A stretch of 64,000 bases of DNA from Ochromonas danica (GCA_015146655.1 VKHL01000098.1:1-64000); one strand, 5' to 3'. Positions 20,388 to 30,576 are shown, counted from the stretch's first letter. The notes: generated by a model not told the origin, from the letters alone. A program made the numbers and translations.

Positions 20388-20891
20388 TTATTCCCTTTCC
20401 TTCAGTGAGGGAAGGCGGTGGACATGCTGGAAGACCTTCGAGAAGGTGGGGATATCAGGATGTGTCTCTAAGATCTCAGAAGTGAGACCATCACACTCTA
20501 CCAACCTCTCCAACTCTTCCCACATGCCAACAAAGCGAATACCTTCTGCTCCTTTAATGAAGCATTGTGGGTATTTGCCTCTCAAATGAGAGACTGCGAA
20601 GAGTTCGTCTCGCTGTACCTTCTGCTCCATATCCGACCCATCTACTCGCTTATAGAGCACTCCCTTGCTACTGAGGATGTGCTCCATTCGTCGTGTGTTA
20701 TCAGCTTGAACATGGGTGGTGGAATAGTTGGAGTAGAGGAAGATCACCTCCTCGGTAGGCACAGGAGGAGAGGACGATGGTGGAGAGGAGAGTCTTCTCT
20801 CACGGAAGAACTTTGTGAACACAAAGATGAGAGCAAAGAGAAGAACAAGAGGTGGAACCCAAGCATAGAAGGAACTATTAGAGGAAGTCAT
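20388..20891 (-). CDS. membrane-anchored SH3BGR/glutaredoxin-like protein
   Basis: This single exon encodes 167 residues. A transmembrane helix lies at ~9-29 (WVPPLVLLFALIFVFTKFF) and a Pro/Ser linker follows. A thioredoxin-fold domain at ~46-140 matches the SH3BGR family: VIFLYSNYSTTHVQAD, RMEHILSSKGVLYKRVDGS, then LRGKYPQCFIK and GMWEELERLVE. The family resembles glutaredoxin but lacks its CPYC active site; here too no CxxC is present, so it is not expected to be a redox enzyme. An N-terminal anchor is uncommon for the family, whose members are usually soluble. The start codon is 174 bp from that of TIM44 on the opposite strand. Confidence 0.8.
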   Translation of the reverse strand: MTSSNSSFYAWVPPLVLLFALIFVFTKFFRERRLSSPPSSSPPVPTEEVIFLYSNYSTTHVQADNTRRMEHILSSKGVLYKRVDGSDMEQKVQRDELFAVSHLRGKYPQCFIKGAEGIRFVGMWEELERLVECDGLTSEILETHPDIPTFSKVFQHVHRLPSLKERE

Positions 20892-21065
20892 CGATTGACT
20901 GTGAAAAAGGACTCTGAGACCGCGACACCATAAGATAAGCGAAAGTGGACCAAATCCAATGACTCCCGACTCTGAACATAGAGATCTGTCATTTTAGCTG
21001 TCTGGCCATTTGGCTGTCTGGCAACCTGGCCAGCAGTGGTGCAAGAGAATCGCCACAGAACAAGA

Positions 21066-22565
21066 GCGATGATGATGATGATGATGAGGAGGGCTGTCGG
21101 AAGTCATACTGGCACATGGGCCAGATGTAGACAAAGCATCTCTCAACCAATCGTAGGATATATTAATATCAATAATAGTGTGGTGGTGCCTGCTGGTCAA
21201 TGTCGATTCTTTTCTGGGAAACCAGCCAGTAAGGACGACTTCCAGAAGACCATGGATGAGATCAAGAAAAAGTATGAAAACACTTCCAAGCCTGAAGGTG
21301 AAGAAGGAGAGGCCAGCTCCACTTCTGCTGACAGCTCAGCCCCTCCCAGTGGGGGTCCTTCTCTCTTTGACAAAGTCATCGATGTGAGCAAGAAAGGAGT
21401 CAATGTCTTTATGGAGAATATGAAGCTATCCTTTGACGAGTTATTAGGTAAGAACAAGGAGAGCTTGCTGTCCAAAGATCTCAAGACGGCTGATGACGCT
21501 ATCAAGAAGAAGAGAGATGACCAGCAGCAGGAAGGAGAAGAAGCAGTTGAAGAAGAACCTGCTGGTCCTTCAGCCATCGTGCTGGTGAAGGATGGAAAGA
21601 ATGTCTGGGAACAGATGAAAGATCGTCTCCAGGAGGCTCCTTTCATTAAAGAGGTCTTGAAGCGCAGTCGACATGCCACAAAGACTGCCGCGGAGACTGA
21701 CTTGGGCAAGACCGTCGTCAATGCCAGTAAATCAGTGCAGGACAAGATCAGTGATGCTCGGGAATTTTGGGAGACAAGTCAAAACCCAATTGTCTATGCC
21801 TTATCAGGTGTGGTGGATACGTTAACCAGCCAGACGGAAGAGGCCATGGCCTTGACTGCAATCAAGAAGCTCGACCCCTCCTATAACAAGGAAGATTGGG
21901 CGGAAGAAGTACGAACTGTACTTGTTCCAAAGATCATTCGTGCTCATTTAGAAGGAGATATTAAAGTACTAAAGCAGTGGCTAGGAGAAGCTGTCTATAA
22001 CAAGCTGGCAGCAGATATTGCCACACGCAAGCATGATGGATATGCAGTCAATGGAAATGTGCTTCATGTTGATGAGAATGCTCTCATTGTGCAATATCTC
22101 GAGGAGATGGGACCAGTTATCGTGGGTATTTACATGGTGCAACAGATCAACTGCGTCAAGAATCGCAAGGGAGAGATTGTCGAGGTAGGATTGGGATGAG
22201 TTCTTGTTATAGTGATAATGGTGATACCTTGTGAGCTAGCTGAATGATAATAGTGTTGGCAATGATTATACAGTGTTTATCCACTTACCTTATGTTTTGA
22301 CAATATCATTGAATGATGGATAAGAATTATGCGTGTATGAGCTTTTCGCTATTGTTGTTGTGTTTTGTTGTTTTAGTGGATATTGTATGCCGTCTTGGAT
22401 GTGTTGACTGATTATATGATTCTGATTGTTGCTTAGGGTGGAGAGACAGATATCCGTGCCAAGTATTACTCTCTTGCCTTCCAACTCAAGTATGACGAAG
22501 ATCATCATCGTTTGGCATGGAAGGTTGTGGACTATCAGCTCGCCGGAGACACTCCTTATCTATAG
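21066..22565 (+). CDS. TIM44: mitochondrial import motor subunit TIM44
   Basis: Exons 21066-22184 and 22437-22565, with a 252-bp GT-AG intron, give 415 residues. TIM44 tethers mtHsp70 to the TIM23 channel in the matrix. The N-terminus is an Arg/Ser-rich mitochondrial presequence that begins with six Met codons in a row and runs to about GQCRFFSGK. It is followed by charged helices and the C-terminal Tim44 domain: ALTAIKKLDPSYNKEDWAEEV, YNKLAADI and VYMVQQINCVKNRKG-type strands. The second exon restores the last strand pair, GGETDIRAKYYSLAFQ, and the terminal WKVVDYQ. Without it the domain would be truncated. Several ATGs could serve as the start. Confidence 0.9.
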
Positions 22566-23008
22566 ACTAACTTAACTTAGTGATAGAGGCGCTTGAATGA
22601 GCTTGTAAACTACAATTTGATTTCTTTGCTCGTATTGCCCACAGAGGTGATGTTGGGATGCGTTCACACAATTCATTTTACAAACTAGGTGCTGAAAACA
22701 CCTTTTGAAATTAACCCTTGCTACCTTTCCCCTTGCAAAACTGAGTTCCCCAAGTTTCCCATTCCGCATCCCCAAGTTTCAACCCACATAACACATAACG
22801 GCAAAAGTCGATTCATATAAACAATGCTATTTCCCAAACATCTTGAGGGTTAAGTTAAAGCCAACATGGGGAAGTTAACCAAATGCCCCCAGCGTTAACT
22901 TCCCGCCACACCCTGCTCCCTCTTGAATCGGCACAGATCGAAGCGAAGTAGTGTCTTTCAACCGCCACCACCACAATCCACATCTTTTAACCTATCAATC
23001 AATCAAAG
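22566..23008. promoter_or_regulatory. upstream region of the PH-domain gene with inverted GTTAACTTCCC pair
   Basis: GGGAAGTTAACC (about 22869-22880) and GTTAACTTCCC (about 22903-22913) face each other some 100 bp before the start codon. The first is the exact reverse complement of the 12-mer upstream of RPS21. CCCCAAGTTTC also occurs twice at about 22750-22785. These are candidate promoter elements. Confidence 0.4.
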
Positions 23009-24052
23009 ATGGCAGCCATGGCTCAGACTATGATCTCTGTTGACTTCCCTGATGGAAGTGTAGTGTCGTATGATCGCGTTCGACGACAGCTTATTTTGAC
23101 CTTAGCGAATGGTAGTGTCGCGACTGCTGGTGGTGGAAACATTCCCGCACGCCCCAATGCTCCTAGATTGACTACTAATGCTAGTGGACAGACCGTGGCC
23201 GTGGAGGATGTACCTCGTGCTCCTGTCACTCGTACCGCCACAGTGATGAAGCTGGGCTTCAAGAAGACCCCAGTTATTGGCACTGACATCTGGAATAAGC
23301 GCTTCATTCAACTGACTGAGAATCAAATCTCTTATCATGAGAGTGAAGGCTCTGCTGCCAAAGGAACCATCACTTTAGTACCTGGTGTAGAAGTAGATAT
23401 CCTCCAGGCAAGTGATCCTGCCCGCAAGGATCGTCAAGAAGGTGGTCACAATCCTGGTATGGTAGGTCTCGCTACCATGTCCGTTGGGCAGTTAACCAAT
23501 CCTCGTTCTGGATCATTGGGAAAGTTCAACTGTGTTGAAGTGCATGTCCCTGCCAATATTGGCAACATGATGAACTCTGTCATGAACTCCTCTGTTCTGT
23601 CCATGGCTGCCACTGGTGCTCGTGGTGTTCGTCAGAATGTCGCTAGAACTTACTACTTCTCCTTTGATAGCCTCACTGAAGCTCAGGAGTTTGCCGATGC
23701 CATCAAGAACAATGTTCAGGTAAGATATTCTGTAGCATTTGATGACTTAACTCGTGACCTGACCATTGTGTTGTTTCTTGCTTGTCCAAAGATCTTGAAC
23801 TCCCAGAATGGTATGGGCAGTCAGCCTGTTGATGCTGCCAGTATTCGTGGCGGTAACTGGGGCCAGTTAAATAATGCCATGAACATGGCCAATGCCTTGA
23901 AGCAGAACATGGAATTGATGAGAAAGCCAGAGACTTCGTTAGAGTGGTATCGCAACACTCTCAACACACAGCTCCCTGCTCTTGTTGTCTATGAACGCTT
24001 AATCGTATTTTACGACTCTCTTGCATCATTTAACATCCATCCGAGCTTCTAA
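23009..24052 (+). CDS. PH-domain protein
   Basis: Exons 23009-23719 and 23792-24052 flank a 72-bp GT-AG intron that is in frame. The spliced protein has 323 residues. Residues ~75-235 look like a pleckstrin-homology domain: VMKLGFKKTP, then WNKRFIQLTENQISYHES, a β-rich core with long loops, YYFSFDSLTEAQEFADAIKNN and the closing helix. PH domains bind phosphoinositides or proteins. The first 65 residues are a small β-rich segment (VDFPDGSVVSYDRVRRQLIL). The C-terminus after the PH domain is helical (AMNMANALKQNMELM) and ends without a known motif. The family beyond PH is not recognised. Confidence 0.75.
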   Translation: MAAMAQTMISVDFPDGSVVSYDRVRRQLILTLANGSVATAGGGNIPARPNAPRLTTNASGQTVAVEDVPRAPVTRTATVMKLGFKKTPVIGTDIWNKRFIQLTENQISYHESEGSAAKGTITLVPGVEVDILQASDPARKDRQEGGHNPGMVGLATMSVGQLTNPRSGSLGKFNCVEVHVPANIGNMMNSVMNSSVLSMAATGARGVRQNVARTYYFSFDSLTEAQEFADAIKNNVQVRYSVAFDDLTRDLTIVLFLACPKILNSQNGMGSQPVDAASIRGGNWGQLNNAMNMANALKQNMELMRKPETSLEWYRNTLNTQLPALVVYERLIVFYDSLASFNIHPSF

Positions 24053-25248
24053 GTTCGGGTTGGATAGTATTCGCTGCTAAGCAGCCACTGCCTGTTATCC
24101 TTTGATAGTATTGACGACAAGCTTCTTCTACTTTATTTATCTATCGCTTTGCTTAAATGTGTAGAGAGTTTCAAGAAGATAGTGTTATTTATTGAAAGAA
24201 CAAAGTAAGATAATTCGCTTGGCTATTCGAACCATGCGAACAGATTGTTGAGAGCTTTAACCAGAATTAGAAACAGGCAGTCGAAGAGTCATGAATAGGC
24301 GAATGATAATAACATCGTCTTCACTATTTCCCACCGAAACGGCCAATTCCTAATTTCAACAAATGTATCTTACTGTACGTTCTAAACACAAAAACCGCAC
24401 ATCATCACTTTTCATTCACTTTTTACTCAAGCGGCTCCGAGCACCAACAGAGTAGATGTACAAATTCCAGAAAGGAAATTGAAATAGGTGCAGATTATGA
24501 GAAGAAAATGCCAAATAGTCTACCAACTATTTGACCGTTTGGTGCGCTGCACTTTAATTTACATTGTCCAACTCTGTTGCTTTTATTGAGGCGGCACAAT
24601 ACTGGAATACACAGCAGATCTATGCTTCAGTTTTGATGATCAACCTCGAGTTGTTGTCTGCTTCTTTCTCTTTCACTTCTTTTACAAAAAGCTCTTTTCA
24701 CATTAGAATTCAAGACATCTTTCTCAAATAAGTTATGTTTCTTTGCTTGTTTTCCATCATAACTTGAGAGGAGGAAGGGTTTTCTTGAGAATCTTCATCC
24801 AAGACGGAAGTTCTATCTCAATATAATAAAAGTACCACCCTATATAAATCATTGTCGCAATGACATTAACATATAAATAACCTTAACTATTAACACAATA
24901 TTAAATTAATAAATAAATCAAGGTCGAATAAGCTGTAGAAGATCACCTTAATTGGTAACCATCGCCTTATTTGGTAACCAGAGTTTCCAATTAAATAGCT
25001 AAGCGAATCAATTATTGGTTGCTACTACTACTACAGCAGAGAAAAGCTAACTTATCACACCCCGGTTTAGGGCTCGTTTCACTTCTACTTAAGCAAGTAT
25101 AGCATATCTTGCAGAGAAGTCATATCAATGGAGCGATCACATAAAAAGTCATTTGTATATCAAGTTCATTTCGCATCAATCTTCTACAAACCGTTTCTTA
25201 ACTTCGGCATTCTACCACTATCAACTTTAAATAAGCAAATCAATCAAA
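24053..25248. other. 1.2-kb AT-rich intergenic region carrying an introner-like element
   Basis: No convincing gene was found. The region lies tail-to-tail between the PH-domain gene and the NTF2-like gene, so it holds two 3' ends, and the remainder is AT-rich. One short polar minus-strand frame (about 24830-24740) was seen but is too weak to call. The only structured feature is the terminal-repeat element at 24934-25089. Confidence 0.5.
24934..25089 (-). mobile_element. introner-like short element, copy 1
   Basis: This 156-bp element has 7-bp terminal inverted repeats GTAGAAG/CTTCTAC and is flanked by TAAGC on both sides (24929-24933 and 25090-25094), a likely target duplication. It shares several blocks with the copy at 35443-35561: GTAGAAGATCACCTT, CAGAGTTTCCAATTAAAT and CCCGGTTTAGGG. 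Read on the minus strand it begins GTAGAAG and ends CTTCTACAG, so it offers GT and AG ends. In that orientation it lies about 160 nt downstream of the stop of the gene at 25249-26028, so it could be a 3'-UTR intron. It encodes nothing. Confidence 0.75.
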
Positions 25249-26028
25249 CTACGCAATGAAGGGTTGGCATAAGACAGTAATTTTTCGAATAAATAGACGT
25301 TCCTCAAAGGTGAAAATCGTATTGATGAGCACATCAATAGGCATGATTGTTGTGACAAGAGCCCTGTTGTCTGATTTGCTTTCTGGCTCATGAGTAATTA
25401 TCTTGTTGCCTAAAAGACGAGTCGATATGATCAACTTCTGTTTGCCACCAGGAAGGGTAACCAATTGACAACGAAGGGTATAGCCAACCAGATCGGGGAT
25501 GTCATTATGTCCTCTTAGGAACTCCTTGGTTATCTCAGCACAGCCTACGGCTGCAGGGAGACAAGACAACCCATAGCATGTCTTGATACGATCAATGAGT
25601 TTGCATCTCGGATGAATGTGACTTTGTAGAAAGCCATAGACACGCCATTCCTCGCCACTGTTCATCACAGAAGTGAATTTATTACTTATCTCCAATCGAA
25701 CATCCCGACGAACAGATCTCGGAACTGTGAGACGAGCAGAAGGCATGAAGGCTGTCTTCTCTGGCTGGCTTTCTGTTGAGGTGGAGCGTTGCTCAGCTGG
25801 ACCTTCTTCCTCAGAGGGTGTCTTGGATAGAAGGATGGAGGAAGGAGCTGATTTGAGCTTTCCAAAGTTCTTGAAGGTGCCATGACCTGCAAATAGGGTG
25901 GCAAAGTCTCCACGGCTTGTCATCCATGACTTCTGGCTGAGGTGAGAATTATCCATTTCATGGATTCTTTTGTTTCCGGTTTGTTTTGAGACTGCAGACG
26001 CACAACACCAACAATGACGCACCAACAA
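25249..26028 (-). CDS. hypothetical protein, NTF2-like fold (tentative)
   Basis: This single exon encodes 259 residues from the first ATG. A later in-frame start (MDNSHLSQK) is equally possible because the first 24 residues are Cys-rich and unlike the rest. The N-terminal half is polar. The C-terminal 150 residues are folded-looking: FTSVMNSGEEWRVYGFL, GCAEITKEFLRGHNDIPD, KLIISTRLLGN, then a final β-rich stretch. The G-x-x-x-I-x-x-F…PD spacing resembles NTF2/SnoaL-type domains. The gene at 29345-30209 shows the same order of motifs (NVMNSVDAELIRSF, HSIAELLYKVTMVIPD), so the two may be diverged relatives. No function can be assigned. Confidence 0.6.
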   Translation of the reverse strand: MLVRHCWCCASAVSKQTGNKRIHEMDNSHLSQKSWMTSRGDFATLFAGHGTFKNFGKLKSAPSSILLSKTPSEEEGPAEQRSTSTESQPEKTAFMPSARLTVPRSVRRDVRLEISNKFTSVMNSGEEWRVYGFLQSHIHPRCKLIDRIKTCYGLSCLPAAVGCAEITKEFLRGHNDIPDLVGYTLRCQLVTLPGGKQKLIISTRLLGNKIITHEPESKSDNRALVTTIMPIDVLINTIFTFEERLFIRKITVLCQPFIA

Positions 26029-26409
26029 CGAGTTAAAACTCTGTAATTAAGACTTTAGACAAGCTGATATCAAGGTCCTGATCGTCATCGTTTTTGTTGT
26101 CACTGTCATCTGCTTTTTCATTTTGTCAAGCTATATTACAAAACAACTCAAAGCTAATTCGTAGGATCATTGAACAACGACAAAAATCAATGACAATCGG
26201 TGCCGTGACATCACGTCAACTATCCACAATGCAAACAGAAAGATAATCTATCACCTCTTGGTGATGCAAAAGAGGTTAGTATTCTTCGTATTTTTGATAC
26301 AAAAACAACGGGGTCCGGTGGCGGTAGTTGGGATGGGGGAGTAGACATTAAAATTAAAGAAATATATGAAAGCTCCCTAGAAAAGAATAACTCTTTCTCA
26401 TGCAACAGC
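26029..26409. other. intergenic, promoter of NTF2-like gene and 3' flank of TFIIS
   Basis: This is the gap between two minus-strand genes. It is AT-rich and no additional feature was recognised. Confidence 0.45.
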
Positions 26410-27499
26410 TTACTGTGTTCTCCAACGGTTACCGCACGTCAAGCAGCACACAAAAACAGTCATAGGCTCATCAGAAGAACGGGTCTGTAAAGAGTAGTGT
26501 GTTGTCTTGGAGCCTTTGCATTTCCTACAAACAAATTCACCTCCCTTATTGGGATCAATTCCATTGGCTGCAAGGATTTCAGCACGCTTAATTTCATAGA
26601 GATCAGCCCTCCGAGCAAGAGTGGCATTTTTCGTGGTCTCTTCTCGAAGCTCCTTGAGATCTTCAGTAGCCATGTCCTTGGCGTTCAGTGTGACAAGAAC
26701 ATGAGCTGGAATAGCACCACTGATAACATCATCTCGAAGACGCTCGTTGGTCTTCAAGTTATACATCAATGACTTAGCCTTGGCCAAATAATTTCTATTG
26801 TCTCTCTCAGCATGGTGCAGATTATGAAGAGAGGCTTCGACATTAGTTGCAACAAAATTGGCGATGTTGGTCGGAGCACTGGCTTGCAGATTTTCACTCA
26901 GAAGCTTCAATATCTACCACACAATAGTCAGTCGCATAGATTAGCTTTAAAAGAAAGAGGCTGGTGGTAGTAGTTATTACCTTCTGACGAGTGACAGCAA
27001 GATTCTTGAAGTAACCATCATCATCCCATTCCTCATCTTCAGACTTCGTTCTGAGAGACAGTGCAGCTCCACTGGAAGAGGCTTGGGAAGAAGATGAAGA
27101 TGCAAATGATGTTGAAGTTGTTGTGCTACCAGACTTCTTATCTCCTCCAACAACTTTGACAATATGTCGGCTAGCCTCCACCTTGGCATTGACTTCCATA
27201 GGCAAGACCACCTTACGCTTCGCCTCTACTTCTCTTGTGGAGGCCCCCACCAGACAATCCTTCTTCCACCTCGCTAATAGATCCTTTGCTTTTATCCCTA
27301 TCTCCTTCTCACTATATTTTTTCTTTAACGTTTGTAAAGGTTGTACAATACCAGTCTGTTTGAGAACATCGACATCAATAGGAACTTTCTCTAACGCTTG
27401 TAGGATATCATGGAATTGCTCTTCTTCAAAAACATCTGATTCTAATGCCTTTTCTAAAGAATGGCGAAAGCCAAAGAGCTGTTCTGAAGCTCGAGACAT
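26410..27499 (-). CDS. transcription elongation factor TFIIS
   Basis: Exons 27499-26981 and 26913-26410 (67-bp intron, join VTRQK|ILKLLSE) give 340 residues. TFIIS enters stalled RNA polymerase II and triggers transcript cleavage so elongation can resume. All three domains are present: the N-terminal LW bundle (ending KAKDLLARWKKD), the central domain (ANFVATNVEASLHN, SLMYNLKTNERLRDDVISG) and the zinc ribbon with FVCRKCKG and VCCLTCGNRW. The acidic hairpin reads RSSDEP, one residue from the textbook RSADEP, with both catalytic acids kept. The start codon is 161 bp from that of SQD2. A paralogue without the ribbon lies at 16547-17575. Confidence 0.95.
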
Positions 27500-27660
27500 A
27501 TTCTAATGACACAATTTCAAACACTTGATCGATACTCTCAAGTGGGTGGGTGGTGGATTGAGGGAAGGCACATAGTATTGGCTTGCGTGGGAGAGAGAGC
27601 TTCCACGCATCGTAATGATAGTTAACACTGTTGTTGGTGGATTTGATTTGATTGAGGAAG

Positions 27661-29052
27661 ATGATTCGAACGGTCAACTTGCGTTGTTTACTACTTTGGT
27701 GTTGCTATATTGGCTTCTTGCAAGCTTACATACAGCAAGTAGTGCATAGACAAGCAGCCAGGTGGCTGGATAGTCATCATCCTCAACACCATCCTCAACA
27801 TCATCATTCACAGATCCCGCCTTTGACCACCACACCACCTCTCCGTATCCTTTTGATCGTGGAACCAACCCCCTTCAACTATGTCAGTGGCTATGCAAAT
27901 CGATTTAAGGAAATGCTCAAGTATCTTAGTAAGGGAGGTGATATAGTGGAGGTAGTGACCACTGACCCTGACCCTATGCCTCCTAAGACATTCCTCAACT
28001 TCAACATCCACACTGCGAGAGGAATTAGTCTGCCCATGTACTCTTCCGTAGCCGTCTCGTTTGACTTCCGTGCAAGAATCAAGAAAGTGGTTCAAGCTTT
28101 CAAACCAGATGTCATTCATGTCAGCACTCCGTCCGCTGTCATCATTCCTGCCTTGTTCTGGGCTAAAGTGTTAAACGTGCCCATTGTCATGTCCTATCAC
28201 ACCGATTTCATTGGTTATACTCGTACCTATCTCCCATTCTTAGGTCTGTCTCGCGGTGCAGCTTTTCTGGTCAAACAGTTCCACGAAGCAGCTGACATGG
28301 TCTTATGCACTTCACCACAACTCAAACAACAAATGACTGACTTGGGACTCAAAAGAGTTGATGTTTGGCAGAAAGGAATTAATACTGAGATCTTCTCTCC
28401 TAAATATCGAAGTGAGGAAGTACGATCTTGGCTTACCAATGGCCATCCTGAGGCTCCTCTGCTTCTTTATGTGGGTCGACTTGGTGCTGAAAAACGCATT
28501 CATAGACTAAGGACAGTGCTGAAGAGAAACCCTTCAGCGAGATTGGCTCTTGTTGGAACTGGTCCAGCGGAGGAAACGCTCAAGAAAGAATTTCAAGATC
28601 TGCCGGTAGTGTTCACAGGGCAGATAGTCGGGGAGAAGTTGAGTCAGATCTTTGCTTCGGCTGACATCTTTGTCATGCCCTCAGACACGGAGACGTTGGG
28701 TTTTGTGGTTTTAGAAGCTTTAGCCTCTGGTGTTCCTGTGGTTGGAGCTGCCGCAGGCGGGTTGGTGGATATCATAGAGCATGATAACACTGGCTACTTG
28801 GCAGAGGCTTGTGAAGATATGAACGAATTTAGTCAGTATGTTACAAACCTGGTCCAAGACAAGCAGTTGCGAAGTAGGATGGGCTTAGCTTCTTTGAATT
28901 ATGCTCAGCAGTGGTCATGGGAGGCTGCCACGAGTAAGTTACGAAATATACAATATCGAAAAGCTCTAGCACTTCATCGTAGTAAAGATGAAAGTGGTCG
29001 TTATATTCCTGATATTGTTGATACTATTATGCATACAGATTATAAGTTCTAA
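27661..29052 (+). CDS. SQD2: plastid sulfoquinovosyltransferase SQD2
   Basis: This single exon encodes 463 residues. The enzyme moves sulfoquinovose from UDP-sulfoquinovose to diacylglycerol, the last step of sulfolipid synthesis for thylakoid membranes. It is a GT4-type GT-B glycosyltransferase: VEPTPFNYVSGYANRFKE at the N-terminal glycine loop, PDVIHVSTPS, MSYHTDF, YVGRLGAEKRI, and the sugar-nucleotide motif SDTETLGFVVLEALASGVP. The first 60 residues are a leader with a hydrophobic core (CLLLWCCYIGFLQA) followed by a His-rich stretch, consistent with ER-then-plastid import in complex-plastid algae. SQD2 is confined to photosynthetic lineages, so this gene is strong evidence for a plastid. 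Confidence 0.95.
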   Translation: MIRTVNLRCLLLWCCYIGFLQAYIQQVVHRQAARWLDSHHPQHHPQHHHSQIPPLTTTPPLRILLIVEPTPFNYVSGYANRFKEMLKYLSKGGDIVEVVTTDPDPMPPKTFLNFNIHTARGISLPMYSSVAVSFDFRARIKKVVQAFKPDVIHVSTPSAVIIPALFWAKVLNVPIVMSYHTDFIGYTRTYLPFLGLSRGAAFLVKQFHEAADMVLCTSPQLKQQMTDLGLKRVDVWQKGINTEIFSPKYRSEEVRSWLTNGHPEAPLLLYVGRLGAEKRIHRLRTVLKRNPSARLALVGTGPAEETLKKEFQDLPVVFTGQIVGEKLSQIFASADIFVMPSDTETLGFVVLEALASGVPVVGAAAGGLVDIIEHDNTGYLAEACEDMNEFSQYVTNLVQDKQLRSRMGLASLNYAQQWSWEAATSKLRNIQYRKALALHRSKDESGRYIPDIVDTIMHTDYKF

Positions 29053-29344
29053 TTCTGGTAGTTTAAGATGGTTTATCACAGAATAATGATGCTAAATACT
29101 GTCAGTATGTTCTATTCTTGTTGATATTCACATGCCACTGCAAGAATGGAAATGTGCTAAACTATAGATCCGGTGCGGGGAGTGTTGCGCTGGTTGCGAT
29201 GTGCTGGGCTGGCAAGAGCTGAGAGGGCATTCGATTCGTGTCCCTATCTGTCAGTCTTCTTCCTTCCGTGTTGCAAAAGCGACTGTCTTACAATTCTTCA
29301 TTGTTAGGGGACCGAGAAGTGATCTTTCCTTCATTATTGCTAGT

Positions 29345-30209
29345 ATGAATGTATCTTCTTGCTTTACAGTAAATCTTCTTCAGCGAAGTGATGATGATCT
29401 CTCCTTTTTTCTCGATGGTAAGAACGACCATCACGTCTCCCATACACGTTTATCTCCCCACCTTCACCTTTGATCTTTGTTTTCTAGACCCTTCTCTTTT
29501 TATTGAAGAAATTGAGGAAAATACTTCCTCTGCGGTCGATAGTATCGATGATGAGATTCCCAGCTTTTATTTTAATACAGAAATGGATCACTCCAATCAT
29601 AAGCACACATTAGATCGATCTTCTCAAGTGGTGTTAAAGAAAAAACGTCGTGTTGGTATGAGTAGGGAGCAACGGCAAGCACAAGATGAATATCACAAGA
29701 AGTGCTTTCAATTGACTTTTAATCGCATTTTGAAAAATGATATTCGCAGAGACTATGGTGTTATGTATTGCAATGTCATGAACTCCGTAGATGCGGAGTT
29801 AATTCGCTCTTTTTTCCATAGACATTGTGTTGCAACCTGTGTGATGACTGATCATATCCAATCCTCCTTGCAGAAAATCCAGCCCATAGTGATTCATGGC
29901 CCTCATTCTATTGCGGAGCTCCTGTACAAGGTGACAATGGTCATTCCTGATGGTATTGGTCGATTGAAGGAATGTCGTATTGTGCGCAAGTTCCAGGAAG
30001 AAGGAAGTGCTGTGGTGATCGATTTTCATCTCTCTGCCACGCAAATCGCTCCAATGTCCAGTAACTTCTCCGCCCTGTCTACTACTACTAACGCGATCCC
30101 GTTTGGTAAAATCGACATGTTATGCAGAACAACTTTGCATCTTGATTTACATCATCAGATAACTGGCATTACTGTTGAAGCTCTTTCCCCCATCTCTATG
30201 TTCTTTTAA
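29345..30209 (+). CDS. hypothetical protein with basic region and NTF2-like C-terminus (tentative)
   Basis: Exons 29345-29417 and 29488-30209 join through an Asp codon (FFLD|DPSLFIEE) and give 264 residues. An acidic N-terminal segment leads to a basic helical stretch (LKKKRRVGMSREQRQAQDE) with a likely nuclear localisation signal; it recalls the basic region of a bZIP factor, but no leucine heptads follow. The C-terminal 160 residues share motif order with the gene at 25249-26028 (VMNS near the start, then IAELLYKV…IPDG). A family of nuclear regulators with an NTF2-like domain is a possible reading, not shown. It sits between SQD2 and plastid AtpC on the same strand. Confidence 0.65.
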
Positions 30210-30488
30210 TCCCAATATCGGGAGTTTTACTTGCTTTCATACAAACGTCTATATGCTGTGGAAGTAGGTGCGAATGCTGTCAAAATCGTCGGGATCTGTG
30301 CCTTGTTTGTTCCATTCAATTCGGTTGTGCTGCGTTTTCCTTGTGGGCTTGCATTAGGAAGCAATCAGTCTTTTCGGCAATTATTGGGTTTCTTTTGCTG
30401 AGAACACCTCTTAAACGGAGGTGGAGCCTGTTCTTCTCTATGTTCTCTATTATATTATATATTTTATAGTACTTCTTTTCATGACACA

Positions 30489-30576
30489 GCGTACCTTTCA
30501 GGCAGTCCTTTCTTCATTACTTTGTGGTGGTTTGTAGTTATCGTAGGGATTAGTGATCATTAAAAAGTTAAGCTCT
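30489..30576. repeat. direct repeat, copy A
   Basis: This copy begins CGTACCTTTCAGGC and runs through TTACTTTGTGGTGGTTTGTAG and ATTAAAAAGTTAAGCTC. It matches 31092-31178 with only about six differences over 88 bp. It is non-coding and its nature is unknown. Confidence 0.85.

Noticed and set aside
24215-24245. GGTTCGAATAGCC (minus strand) as a tRNA B box
   Set aside because: No paired T stem and no A box upstream; the region does not fold as a cloverleaf by eye.
29053-29344. Extra plus-strand exon upstream of the gene at 29345
   Set aside because: A frame is open from about 29201, but the added residues look random and the ATG at 29345 gives a coherent acidic N-terminus.
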